From: Phlebopus portentosus
Lineage: Eukaryota > Basidiomycota > Agaricomycetes > Boletales > Boletinellaceae
Assembly: GCA_037892935.1 (NCBI GenBank)
Contig: JAYXKI010000012.1
Coordinates: 1 to 64,000 of the forward strand
Direction: 5' to 3'
Length of the DNA: 64,000 nt
The notes under the pieces are model-generated. The model had not been told where the DNA came from. It searched no databases and saw nothing but the letters and a program-made list of their open reading frames with translations. Both the position numbers and the translations under genes were made by a program. Positions within the stretch are counted from its first letter, which is position 1; each line of letters starts with the position of its first letter. Shown piece by piece: positions 56,698 to 64,000 of this stretch.

Positions 56698-58143
56698 CTA
56701 CGCCTGGTCTGCTGGAAAACCCTCACCGTCCACTAACTCTTCCAGCTCAGTGGGCACTGCCCGGACCTCAACCTCTTCGAAGGAGGATTCCTTCGCTTGA
56801 CCGAGTTCTTCGAGGAGCGCTTCTCTGTCTTCTGGAACAAAGGCTGCGATGATGGCACGTATCGCTTCACGGCCTCGCGGGCATTCCCTGATGTAGTGGC
56901 CCACCTGACCACACTTGTAACAAGCACGTGTACGACGCGCCTGGTTCATCATTACGTCCATTGGCTGTCCTAAGCCTCCATATGTCACTCCCGTTGCATC
57001 ACGACGATCTTGGGCGGGGGGCACAAAGGGACGAGCTGCTTGTTGAGGCGGCACTGGGCGTCGCAGTGGTGGTACTGGAGCCGGCTTCATCATAGTCGAG
57101 TTTGTCGCCTTCCGCCGACGTTCGGCCATCAGATCCCTGATTTGGCGTTCGACCCTGTCGACCTTGACGGCGGCTTTCTTGAACTCTTCATACGACGTTG
57201 GTTCATTGGGCAATCTCATGACCCCTTCCACAACCTTCGGGTTTAGCGCCCTCTTCAGGCAACTCATCAACCATTCATCATGTGCCTCTGTTGCTAGGCC
57301 AGCATCCACTCGACAAATGTCAAACTTGTTGAAAAACTCGTCGGCGTTGAGGTCTCCTTGGTACATTGCATCTAGTCGTTCGAAAGCTTTCTGAGACCTG
57401 GCGGGGTCGTCGAACGAAGTGTCCAGCTTCTTTAAGAAGGCGTCCCAGGCGTCCGTGAACGTCAGGTTGCCATCTGCATCGACTGCTCCACTGGTGTAAC
57501 TCTCTGCCCAGCGAGCCGCCGCACCACTCTTCATGTACGACAGGGCGAACATAATCTTACTCTTGTTCGTCCTGAACTCTGACTCGGATGCGTAGATGTA
57601 GAGGCGCAGCTCTCGCTTGAAGTCCACATAATCGTGTTCACCATCAAAGTCTCTTGGTTTGGCGACGTGGACCTTCTTCGACACCTTTGATCCTTGGTTC
57701 GCACCTTCGCCTGCAGCTTGGAGCGCTAGTGCGACCGCCGTTGCGAGATCAGTCATCGCTTCCTTTGACAATGACATCTCGTGTTCTTCTTCTTCTTCTT
57801 CGTCTTCTTCGCTCGGTATAAGCGGCGCTGGTTCTCGGAACTTTCCAAATGCCGGAGAAGGCTCGACAGTGGGGGCCAACGCTTGAGTGGTCGAACCCGA
57901 TGGTTCTGGTAAGGGGGCCGTTGGTTGCGTCGGAGTAGGAGGTGAGGGCTCGTCTACGTCGTCTTCTTGTTTCACTCTCCAGTGGATGGACCTTCCTTCC
58001 CTCTGGGAGTACCACCTCTTGGCAGTCTCGTCCCACCAGGCGCCGAAGACTTGATTTCCTGCTCTGACGATATAATGTCCTCGCGAGGTGCTCCACCTAG
58101 AGTTCGCAGGGAGGGCCGCTCGTTGCTCGTCAGTTAGCTCCAC
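56698..58143 (-). CDS. gag: Ty3/gypsy Gag-like protein with zinc knuckle
   Basis: The frame is intact at 481 residues. The N-terminus has a Trp-rich segment (GAWWDETAKRWYSQREGRSI), followed by a Pro-rich stretch and an acidic EEDEEEEEEHE run. The retrotransposon gag fold is around residues 165-300 (FDGEHDYVDFKRELRLYIYA, AARWAESYTSGAV, LDTSFDDPARSQKAFERLDA). A CCHC zinc knuckle (CYKCGQVGHYIREC) is near residue 410, as expected for RNA packaging. The stop lies 42 bp before the first Met of pol, which is in another frame, so pol expression would need a frameshift or re-initiation. No internal damage is seen, unlike pol. Confidence 0.93.
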   Translation of the reverse strand: MELTDEQRAALPANSRWSTSRGHYIVRAGNQVFGAWWDETAKRWYSQREGRSIHWRVKQEDDVDEPSPPTPTQPTAPLPEPSGSTTQALAPTVEPSPAFGKFREPAPLIPSEEDEEEEEEHEMSLSKEAMTDLATAVALALQAAGEGANQGSKVSKKVHVAKPRDFDGEHDYVDFKRELRLYIYASESEFRTNKSKIMFALSYMKSGAAARWAESYTSGAVDADGNLTFTDAWDAFLKKLDTSFDDPARSQKAFERLDAMYQGDLNADEFFNKFDICRVDAGLATEAHDEWLMSCLKRALNPKVVEGVMRLPNEPTSYEEFKKAAVKVDRVERQIRDLMAERRRKATNSTMMKPAPVPPLRRPVPPQQAARPFVPPAQDRRDATGVTYGGLGQPMDVMMNQARRTRACYKCGQVGHYIRECPRGREAIRAIIAAFVPEDREALLEELGQAKESSFEEVEVRAVPTELEELVDGEGFPADQA

Positions 58144-58559
58144 CTTGATAGGCTGGGGGTGGAACGGGGATCGGGATGCTGTTCGGGCGGGACCGACTTC
58201 GGATAACCGGCTCGTCTTTGAAATTGATGACTAAACGAAAGGCTCCAAGGTAGATAATGAAGGAGATACTTGTCGACGACTGGACTCTATGCGTTACCCA
58301 CGAGAAGGTTTGATGGGAGTTCCAGAGAAGGGTGATTTGGAGCGCCACGGTGATGTGATTGGTTGATACTTCGGGTACTATCGGGTCACGTCGGAGTCAA
58401 TCGGACTTCGACGGGCAAGATAGGGGTTTGTTGTCTGCACGGTAGGAACCGGGTTTCGTTCAATGTCGTCCTTCGAAGATATACTTCAGGGGACACGTCA
58501 CAGGCGAGCGCTCGACGACAACGGAATCGGGTGTGAGCCAGAGGTAGGTCTTTCTATTA

Positions 58560-59017
58560 TGTTAGGCGGACGGCTCAAGGACTGAGTCGAGGCAGGCCAA
58601 CACAATAACAAACAAGCGCAAATGAAACAACCCCAAACACGTCGCTCAGGTCAAGACAGCTAAGACAAGGCTTAAGTCCAGACCGTCGAACGCTATGTCA
58701 AAGTGAAGGTAAGTAGAATTCAGTAAACTATTAATACAAGAGTAGATACCTATGTCAAAGTGAAGGTAAGTAGAATAGAAAGACAAGGAACGAAAGAGTC
58801 AAACTATCTACTTATATAGACTTTGAGCATGGGAAAGGTCTACCCTAATGGGAAGTCACATGACAAGGAATGGGATGATTAGTGAGCATGATAGAACATT
58901 GTGGAATGTTCCGGCAAAAGGATGAATAAGCACATAAGAAAAATAAAAGAAAAGAAAAAGAATATTAAAATAAATGATGACGTCAGAAAAGAAAAGGAAA
59001 ATGTTCGAGTCCTTACA
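58560..59017 (-). repeat. 5' LTR of the Ty3/gypsy element
   Basis: This is 458 bp long, the same as the other LTR. Around eight differences are visible (for example GTGG/GCGG, GCGCGAAT/GCGCAAAT, AATAC/AACAC), all transitions, or about 98 percent identity. This LTR would drive element transcription on the minus strand. Confidence 0.9.
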
Positions 59018-59561
59018 CTCCAGTCGACACCCCCAGGAACCTGCTGGTTCACGAATTGTAGACTATCTACATAAGCGGCAACTGCATCATACACAATGGT
59101 CAACGCTCTCTTGAGAAGTTCTAGATTTGCCTCGTCTGCTTTTGTCCGGAGTACCTATTAAACATAACATATCAAACCTCCCATTATACCGAAAAAAAGG
59201 GGAATCCTATGGAATTGAGGTAGCTCTCATCTTTCTTCAAACGCTCTCTCTGTTTTTGCAATTCCTCACATAAGGCGGCAAATTTTTCTTCGGTATCCTT
59301 AACTCCAGATCCAATTCGCTTGTGCATAGACATAAAACATTTGCACATGCCATCTGCAAACGCCTTCTCCTCCTCCTCCTCCTGCTTCTTCTTCACTGCT
59401 TCTGCATCTGGAGATACATACTTTGCAGAAGTTACTATCTTAGATGCTGATCGAAAGAGTTCGAGAGTGTGCATACTACAGCATTCAACCGAGGAAACGT
59501 ACCTAGGCTGACTTTCTCCAGCTGGGGAATTCTTCTGGAACTCAGGGCTAGGTGGAGGCAT

Positions 59562-59997
59562 TTAGTTATTTTCAGTGCTTTGAACAATAACAGCTGATAC
59601 TCACAGCCCCTAACGGTAGCTCGAGAGGAGTGCATGACACTACTCAGACAGAGTTTAAGTGGGGGGAGATCTGTGCAGGAAAGGGGAGGAGTTACCAATG
59701 ATGGTGGGAAGAGGCAAAGTGGGTACTAGGGATCATTCATCCCTGGCTCCCTTATATACGGAGACGAGCTGAATCTTACAAAGACTCAGCTGACTAACAT
59801 CTAGGTCGCCTGACCTAGTCTCTATTATATAGTGTGGCCTAGTACCGTGCGCTTTCTTTGAATCTTTTTGGAGCAGAGAACACAGAGCTTGGACTAAAGT
59901 AAAGTACACAATCATCTCCTCTTCTTCACTTCCCTCTCTTCCTCTACACTTGACACCTTTGTACTCGGCCTCGCCTTCTCTTTGTCTTTCCCCTCTA
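59562..59997. other. Intergenic region between the two helical-protein genes
   Basis: This is the presumed promoter of the interrupted gene (ATG at 59,561) and terminator region of the upstream gene. A CT-rich stretch lies at 59,910-60,000. No TATA-like box stands out. Confidence 0.4.
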
Positions 59998-61228
59998 CTA
60001 CACTTTGTCACTCCCTCCTATGTTCCATTCGATCAGTGGCACTTCAAGCTCGCTTGGTCGAGGTACTCGGCGGACCAGCCTCTTTGATACAAACGTATTG
60101 CTAGTCCACGTCGGGATTATGGGTGAGCATTTTTTCGAGTCACCGAGTAGGCTGAAAATGACATCGCCCTTCTCCTTCCCCTTCTCCTTCTCCTTCTCCT
60201 TCTCCTTCTCCTTCTCCTTCTCCTTCTCCTTCTCTTTCTTCGGCTCCTTCAACCCATACCCGAACTTGAGACCTTTGAACTCATCCTGAATCTTCTCTAT
60301 ATTGTGAGAGATTTGGTGCAAAACTTCCTTATCCTCCGCGTTTATGTCAACCTGCTCCACCAAAAATTCCATAGAAGAGTAAGACATCCCGATCTCCAAG
60401 GGATGCGCTGCATCGTTACCGAATTGTCGAATCAGATTCTTTTTAATGAAAAAGTAAAGGACCGCAATTCGTGTGGACCCTTCTACAGGCGGGAAGGCCT
60501 GCAGGAAGCACTCTAGTGCCCATACCTGGTCTTCGCGCTATGACCATAGGCTCATTGCCACAGTTTCGAGGGAGTCCTTCAAAGGACTGGTTCGCGTTGA
60601 TACGGCATTCAAAAGTGCCATCATTATAAGGATTGCTTCTGGTTCCTTCCCCTCCTCCACTGTAAGATCCCTGAGTCCGATTAATAAGGAAGCCAAATGT
60701 GAAAGGAAAGTAGATGGCTTGAGTTTGCCGTAATGGTCAAAACAAGTCACAAAGGCCCTAAGCCTCGCATCATTGCCACTGTCGTTGAGGATGCCTTCAT
60801 CCTTTCTACCGATCTCTGCAAGTATTGAGCCAATTTGGCCAAACATCTCTAAGCTGATATCAAAAGAAAGCCTTCCTCCGATGGCCAGAACTGCTGTCAT
60901 CTCCTAAGAGAATATAAGCAACTATAAGTCCTTGAAAGAAAGTGCTAAAACTCACCTCCGTCATCCTGACAGACAAGTCATTCGACGAATCTCTGGTCTC
61001 CTTCACCTCGTCGAACAGGGTATCCGCGAGCTGCGAGGCATGCATGCTTGCCTCAAAAAGTGCATGGATGCAGGGCGCTACATGCTCAACTGCATCCCGA
61101 TAGCCCCGGATGTAACCGACATTGCTGTCCTGGGCTTCCTCAACTTTCAGTACAGCCTTGTTCCACTCGTATATTACGCCTTTTAAATCATCCGCTGTAG
61201 TGCCCTGGCCAGTCCTGTGCCAGGACAC
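59998..61228 (-). pseudogene. Two-exon gene for a helical protein with a Lys-Glu repeat; one in-frame stop
   Basis: Exon 1 (61,228-60,956, 91 codons) and exon 2 (60,903-59,998) join in phase 0 at GT-AG. The combined 393 codons are open except for one TAG at 60,538-60,540, which one C-to-T change would make from CAG. The N-terminal two thirds are helical (GVIYEWNKAVLKVEEAQDSN, HALFEASMHASQLADTLFDE, FDISLEMFGQIGSILAEIG). Then come VLHQISHNIEKIQDEFKGLK and a (Glu-Lys)n run of about 20 residues from the hexanucleotide repeat at 60,171-60,237. No family is recognised. Same orientation, size and style as the downstream interrupted gene; they may be diverged tandem relatives, although I see no alignable block. 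The stop could also be hidden by an unseen intron. Confidence 0.55.
60171..60237. repeat. Hexanucleotide microsatellite (CTTCTC)n / (GAGAAG)n
   Basis: About eleven near-perfect units lie in coding sequence and encode alternating Glu and Lys on the minus strand. The period of six keeps the frame under unit gain or loss, so protein length may vary between strains. Confidence 0.8.
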
Positions 61229-61249
61229 TCATACTATGGCTCTCCCCTA

Positions 61250-62900
61250 CTTCAGATACCATATCCCTTCGCCGCCTACACCTCAGAGGACCAAGGCATA
61301 CTCATACCACACTCTAGAGGCCATACGAGCACATATCTATGGATTCTAGCCTACGCTTCCCCCTGCGGTGCCCTCCGAGAGCCCAGACGAGTCCGCCGCT
61401 GGCTCCCTGGCACCCATACACATCCGCCGAAGGCTCCTACCCAGCACCAGACACCATAGGAGATGTCCCCCAATCATTATAGGCCTTCGTTATTACGATT
61501 CCTCATACGTACAGCCTTGAGGTGGATTTGGACACCCCTGCGGCGGCCCCCAAGCCTCAGATTGGTCCGGCGGCCACTCAGGCGTCCTCAGGTGCCCTCG
61601 CCGAGGCCTCCCACAACTTACCAGGCAGTCCCCCAAGGCCTATAGATTTATCTAGTATCATCCCTGCTCATATGCCACTAAAGGCCACAGTTTTACGAAT
61701 CCACTGCCGATCGAGCGGCGAGTTGCAGATCCGCCGCTCCGGCGCCCTCCTTAGTTACCATGGATCGCCTACACTATATATTGAGTGCGGCGGCGGCCTT
61801 GGGCGGCCCAGAGACCCTGACTGATGTGCCCTCTATCTCATATATGCGATATGAGCCTCCGAACATCGGCCCTGATGTTTCCCGACTTCCCCCCAAGCGG
61901 CGGGCGACTCTAGACCATATATGGCAGTCAGGCATGTGGTACAGTGGCGTGCCAAGCCACCGACCGCCGCCGCCAAGCCAGACTCCGCCGATGCCCGTTT
62001 TATTGCAGATACACAATATATCATACTATTGGACAGCCCCCTCACGTTGGCGCTGCCGTACGCCTCCTAGAAGCTCCGGCGGCGGCCCTTGGCGAGCCCA
62101 GTGACTCAGGAGATGTTGTCAGACAGTAGGACTCATCGGCGAGAGCAGTAGAGTATATATAGAGTGTATATTCATCAGTAGACAAGAGAGATAGATGGGA
62201 TAGAGAGCTTATACAGCACCCAAGGGCCAGGGTTCGAGATTCCCTCACTCTGAGCTCCCCCTCATGTACTGAGCTCCCCCATTGACTATATACTACCCTT
62301 GACTCGTCGTTCTATTCTCCTTCGGCGCCTCTGACATTTAGTGTGTGAGTTAGGACTGGGAACCTACCCCCAAACGTCCGCCGCACTACATCGTACCTGT
62401 CGGGCGGCCTCTATTCGACCTCGGCAGCCCTCCGGCGACCCAGGCCTCCTTTCCTATTCCCCTTCGGCGTCCTGTTCATCTGTTGGCCGCACGTTGCCCC
62501 TTATATTCATCGTATACGGTCCCTCCCTTTTGTTTATCCAGTTTACACTACCGCGGCGGATTTGCACAAGCTCCCTCATCCCCGGCGGCCCCCTATTCGA
62601 CCTCGGCGGCCCTCCGGCGACACAGGCCTTCCATTGTATTCCCCCTCGGCGTCTTTTTCACCTACTCGCCGCACATTACGCCTCATATTCGTCATATACA
62701 GTTCCTAGCTTCGCCCTACTGAGATTGCGCTACTCCAGCGGACTCCTGTGACCTCCCCTTCTGTCCGGCGGACCTACTACTCCATTCCTTTCATACCTCG
62801 GCATCCCTAGGGCACTCCCCGACGTCTCTGATGGTTTTTGGCACCTGCCAGGTGGTTAGTGGTTAGAGTCTGATAGCTTGAGGCTTCATTTCTGGAGGTT
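61250..62900. repeat. GC-rich repeat region with a 181-bp tandem duplication
   Basis: The region is rich in GGCGGC, CCTCGGCG and CCGGCGAC words on both strands. Units 62,401-62,525 and 62,582-62,705 share long runs, for example CTATTCGACCTCGGC, CCCTCCGGCGAC and CGGCGTC then GCCGCAC, at an offset of about 181 bp. Similar but looser phrases (CCAAGCCTCAG-TTGG, CGGCGGCCCTTGG) occur at 61,530-62,100. Frames up to 136 codons are Pro/Ser/Arg-rich and follow the base composition, so I do not call genes. The region contrasts sharply with AT-rich stretches elsewhere and may be a decayed repeat of unknown class. Confidence 0.5.
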
Positions 62901-63530
62901 TCTTCACACATTCAGCTCCCTTAGTAGGACGGACATCTGTAGTGCCTTCAGATAGAGAGACCCACCAAAAATACCACACCGCGATCACTTATACCCAATA
63001 TTACAATGAGAATGAACTCTATATAAGAGAAGATACTTATGATCATTGTCGGGCACGGATAAGTCTAAGACAATTTTAGAACATGTCAAGGAGAGTGGAG
63101 GATGAGAACCCACATAAATCTCTGTCCTGGCGTTCGACAGACATGTCGGTCATGGTCAGAGGGGAACAGACATCGATATCGATCAATCGACTCGATCTCA
63201 TGGGAAAGCAAAGTCATGCCGTGAGACCAAATAGATATTTACGGATGCTTCATCAAAAAGAAGCATACTCTTCAAAAGAACTCACCAAAAGTGACTGCTG
63301 CTTCATAAATAAGAATCAGAGCTTCTTTGATTGTTTCTGGCTCTGCAGGCAACGATCTCTATTTATACTCACACATATAAAATGCGAGCATTGCATTGAG
63401 GTTCCCTGGAGCTACATGGGCCGCACTGGTGAAAGCGTCTCCTGAGCATTTGGAACACTTCCTATCAGAACAAATAAGTGCACAATGCAAGGAAAGGGGC
63501 AAGGCAAACAATCACACCTATCATTCATTG
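62901..63530. other. No recognisable gene
   Basis: Frames of about 60-120 codons are seen on the plus strand at 63,083-63,445 and 63,396-63,599, without motifs. The second is antisense to the U1 copy. Confidence 0.35.
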
Positions 63531-63998
63531 ATCGTGTTCATCAGTGCTATATCCTTTAACAAGTTTGCCCAGGCCTTCATTGGAGTCGAGGTACCATGAT
63601 GGAACATTGTGATAACCTCCTTGAACCACGGCGAGGTGGCGTTCTGACGCACATCATTATGTCGTGTTGCAGTTTGATGTACATTTTGCACAAAGTGCAC
63701 CCCTCATCAACTAGAACAACGAGTATTGATCGTCTTTCATTGGGAGTGTGCTGTCCCTTAATTTTACATTCGAGATTTCTCATGAAGTGCATGTAAGATA
63801 GAACTGACGGGTCGCATCTATTATCCGGTTGTACATCAAATGCGATGGCTATTGAACCGTCAGGCATTGCCATACTCCTATGACAGTCAACGTACCAGCA
63901 TTTAAGGCCAAAAGTGATTCCAAATGCACTTGGTGTCGATTTCGTTAAAATCAACTTTCGGCCAGTATCCTCATTGGTTGTTCCGTCAAAGCGGTATG
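63531..63998 (-). pseudogene. Unknown family U1, copy 2, runs off window edge
   Basis: From the window end the minus strand reads TYRFDGTTNEDTGRKLILTK, YVDCHRSMAMPDGSIAIAFD, PSVLSYMHFMRNLECKIKGQ and RSILVVLVDEGCTLCKMYIK. Then, after a one-base loss near 63,655 (CATAATGATG here, CATAATTGATG in copy 1), VRQNATSPWFKEVITMFHHG, AWANLLKDIALMNTIN and a stop at about 63,531. The natural C-terminus seems preserved here and lost in copy 1. The gene continues beyond the window. Function unknown. Confidence 0.5.
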
Positions 63999-64000
63999 TT

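Larger units (their letters stand above)
52369..59022 (-). mobile_element. Full-length chromodomain Ty3/gypsy retrotransposon with 5-bp target duplication
   Basis: Two 458-bp LTRs (52,374-52,831 and 58,560-59,017) bound the element and CTCCA flanks it on both sides (52,369-52,373 and 59,018-59,022). The element reads on the minus strand: LTR, gag, pol (protease, reverse transcriptase, RNase H, integrase, chromodomain), LTR. A purine tract precedes the 3' LTR. The chromodomain places it among chromoviruses, which insert with a bias towards certain chromatin. No primer-binding site could be assigned to a standard tRNA by eye. Confidence 0.95.
51654..59561 (-). pseudogene. Host gene for a 407-residue helical protein, split by a Ty3/gypsy insertion
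   Basis: Exon 1 is 59,561-59,190. After a 35-nt intron, exon 2 runs from 59,154 to 59,018, is interrupted by the retroelement, and continues from 52,368 to 51,654. Leaving out the element and one copy of the CTCCA duplication gives 1,224 nt with an open frame across the junction (GGVDW joined to RLEEAKTSDGR), so the gene was intact before insertion. The N-terminal half is a coiled coil (AEAVKKKQEEEEEKAFADGM, FAALCEELQKQRERLKKDES). The middle has RALTIVYDAVAAYVDSLQFV. The C-terminal half has LSFLVFVPETSGSETEHKVV and ends in an acidic Ser/Asp tail (GDSDDGSDGSDGSD). No family is recognised. The neighbour at 59,998-61,228 is on the same strand and similar in length and style. Confidence 0.7.

Noticed and set aside
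52832..58143. An active Ty3/gypsy element
   Set aside because: Gag and all pol motifs are well preserved, but three in-frame stops in pol mean this copy cannot supply its own polymerase and integrase.
62225..62250. tRNA-like T-arm (GGTTCGAGATTCC)
   Set aside because: The loop spacing is off by a base or two and no D-arm, anticodon stem or acceptor stem can be drawn upstream.

Overview
The window looks like a gene-poor, repeat-rich stretch of a filamentous basidiomycete genome, most likely an Agaricomycete. The evidence is many short (about 35-70 nt) GT-AG introns, families typical of mushroom-forming fungi (a WD40 protein with a C-terminal membrane anchor, an F-box-type protein, a degraded kinase-like fold, fast-evolving multi-exon hypotheticals), a chromodomain Ty3/gypsy retroelement, a Ty1/copia remnant and a Tc1/mariner-type transposase. 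No rRNA, convincing tRNA or CRISPR was seen. All family names rest on reading motifs by eye; no database search was possible.

Layout. 1-12.9 kb: decayed sequence holding the edge of a charged-protein gene, a 666-bp TIR element, broken hypothetical and kinase-like genes, a Ty1/copia relic and a membrane-protein fragment. 13.0-14.4 kb: an apparently intact six-exon gene with a CDCA7-like zinc finger (zf-4CXXC_R1). 14.68-21.64 kb: two nested, related transposable elements, each carrying the same intron-containing C-terminal half of the cohesin ATPase gene SMC1 between about 0.45-kb terminal inverted repeats. 21.6-23.1 kb: AT-rich, empty. 23.6-25.1 kb: broken copy of the histone chaperone gene HIRA. 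26-28.4 kb: a shuffled repeat plus a three-exon hypothetical gene. 28.8-30.8 kb: a broken HSP70 copy split by pieces of another intron-containing gene. 31-33.3 kb: AT-rich with a transposon-associated relic. 34-35.6 kb: WD40 gene. 38.6-41.0 kb: multi-exon hypothetical gene. 43.1-44.6 kb: F-box/LRR-like gene. 44.8-51.1 kb: HSP70 scraps, coiled-coil, Tc1/mariner and LTR remnants. 51.6-61.2 kb: two neighbouring minus-strand genes for helical/charged proteins, the first split by a 6.6-kb chromodomain Ty3/gypsy element. 61.2-64 kb: GC-rich repeats and a second copy of an unknown family that also occurs at 49.3 kb.

The strongest candidate for something new is the SMC1-carrying element pair. The inner copy (14,780-18,302) sits inside the left TIR of the outer copy (14,676-21,638). 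Both begin CACAG, both are bounded by 3-bp target duplications (TAT and TGT), and both have GGGCGATC arrays near the ends. These traits are CACTA-like, but no transposase is present. Because both copies carry the same gene fragment, introns and at least one shared nonsense codon, the capture came before at least two transposition events: a fungal equivalent of plant Pack-type elements. HIRA and HSP70 relics in the same window, also with introns, show that DNA-level copying of housekeeping and chromatin genes recurs here.

A second theme is C-to-T type mutation. The outer element's right TIR has lost most CpGs kept in its left TIR, the gypsy pol frame is broken only by three stops explainable by transitions, and the gypsy LTR pair differs at transitions wherever I compared it. 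This points to cytosine methylation or a mild RIP-like process acting on repeats.
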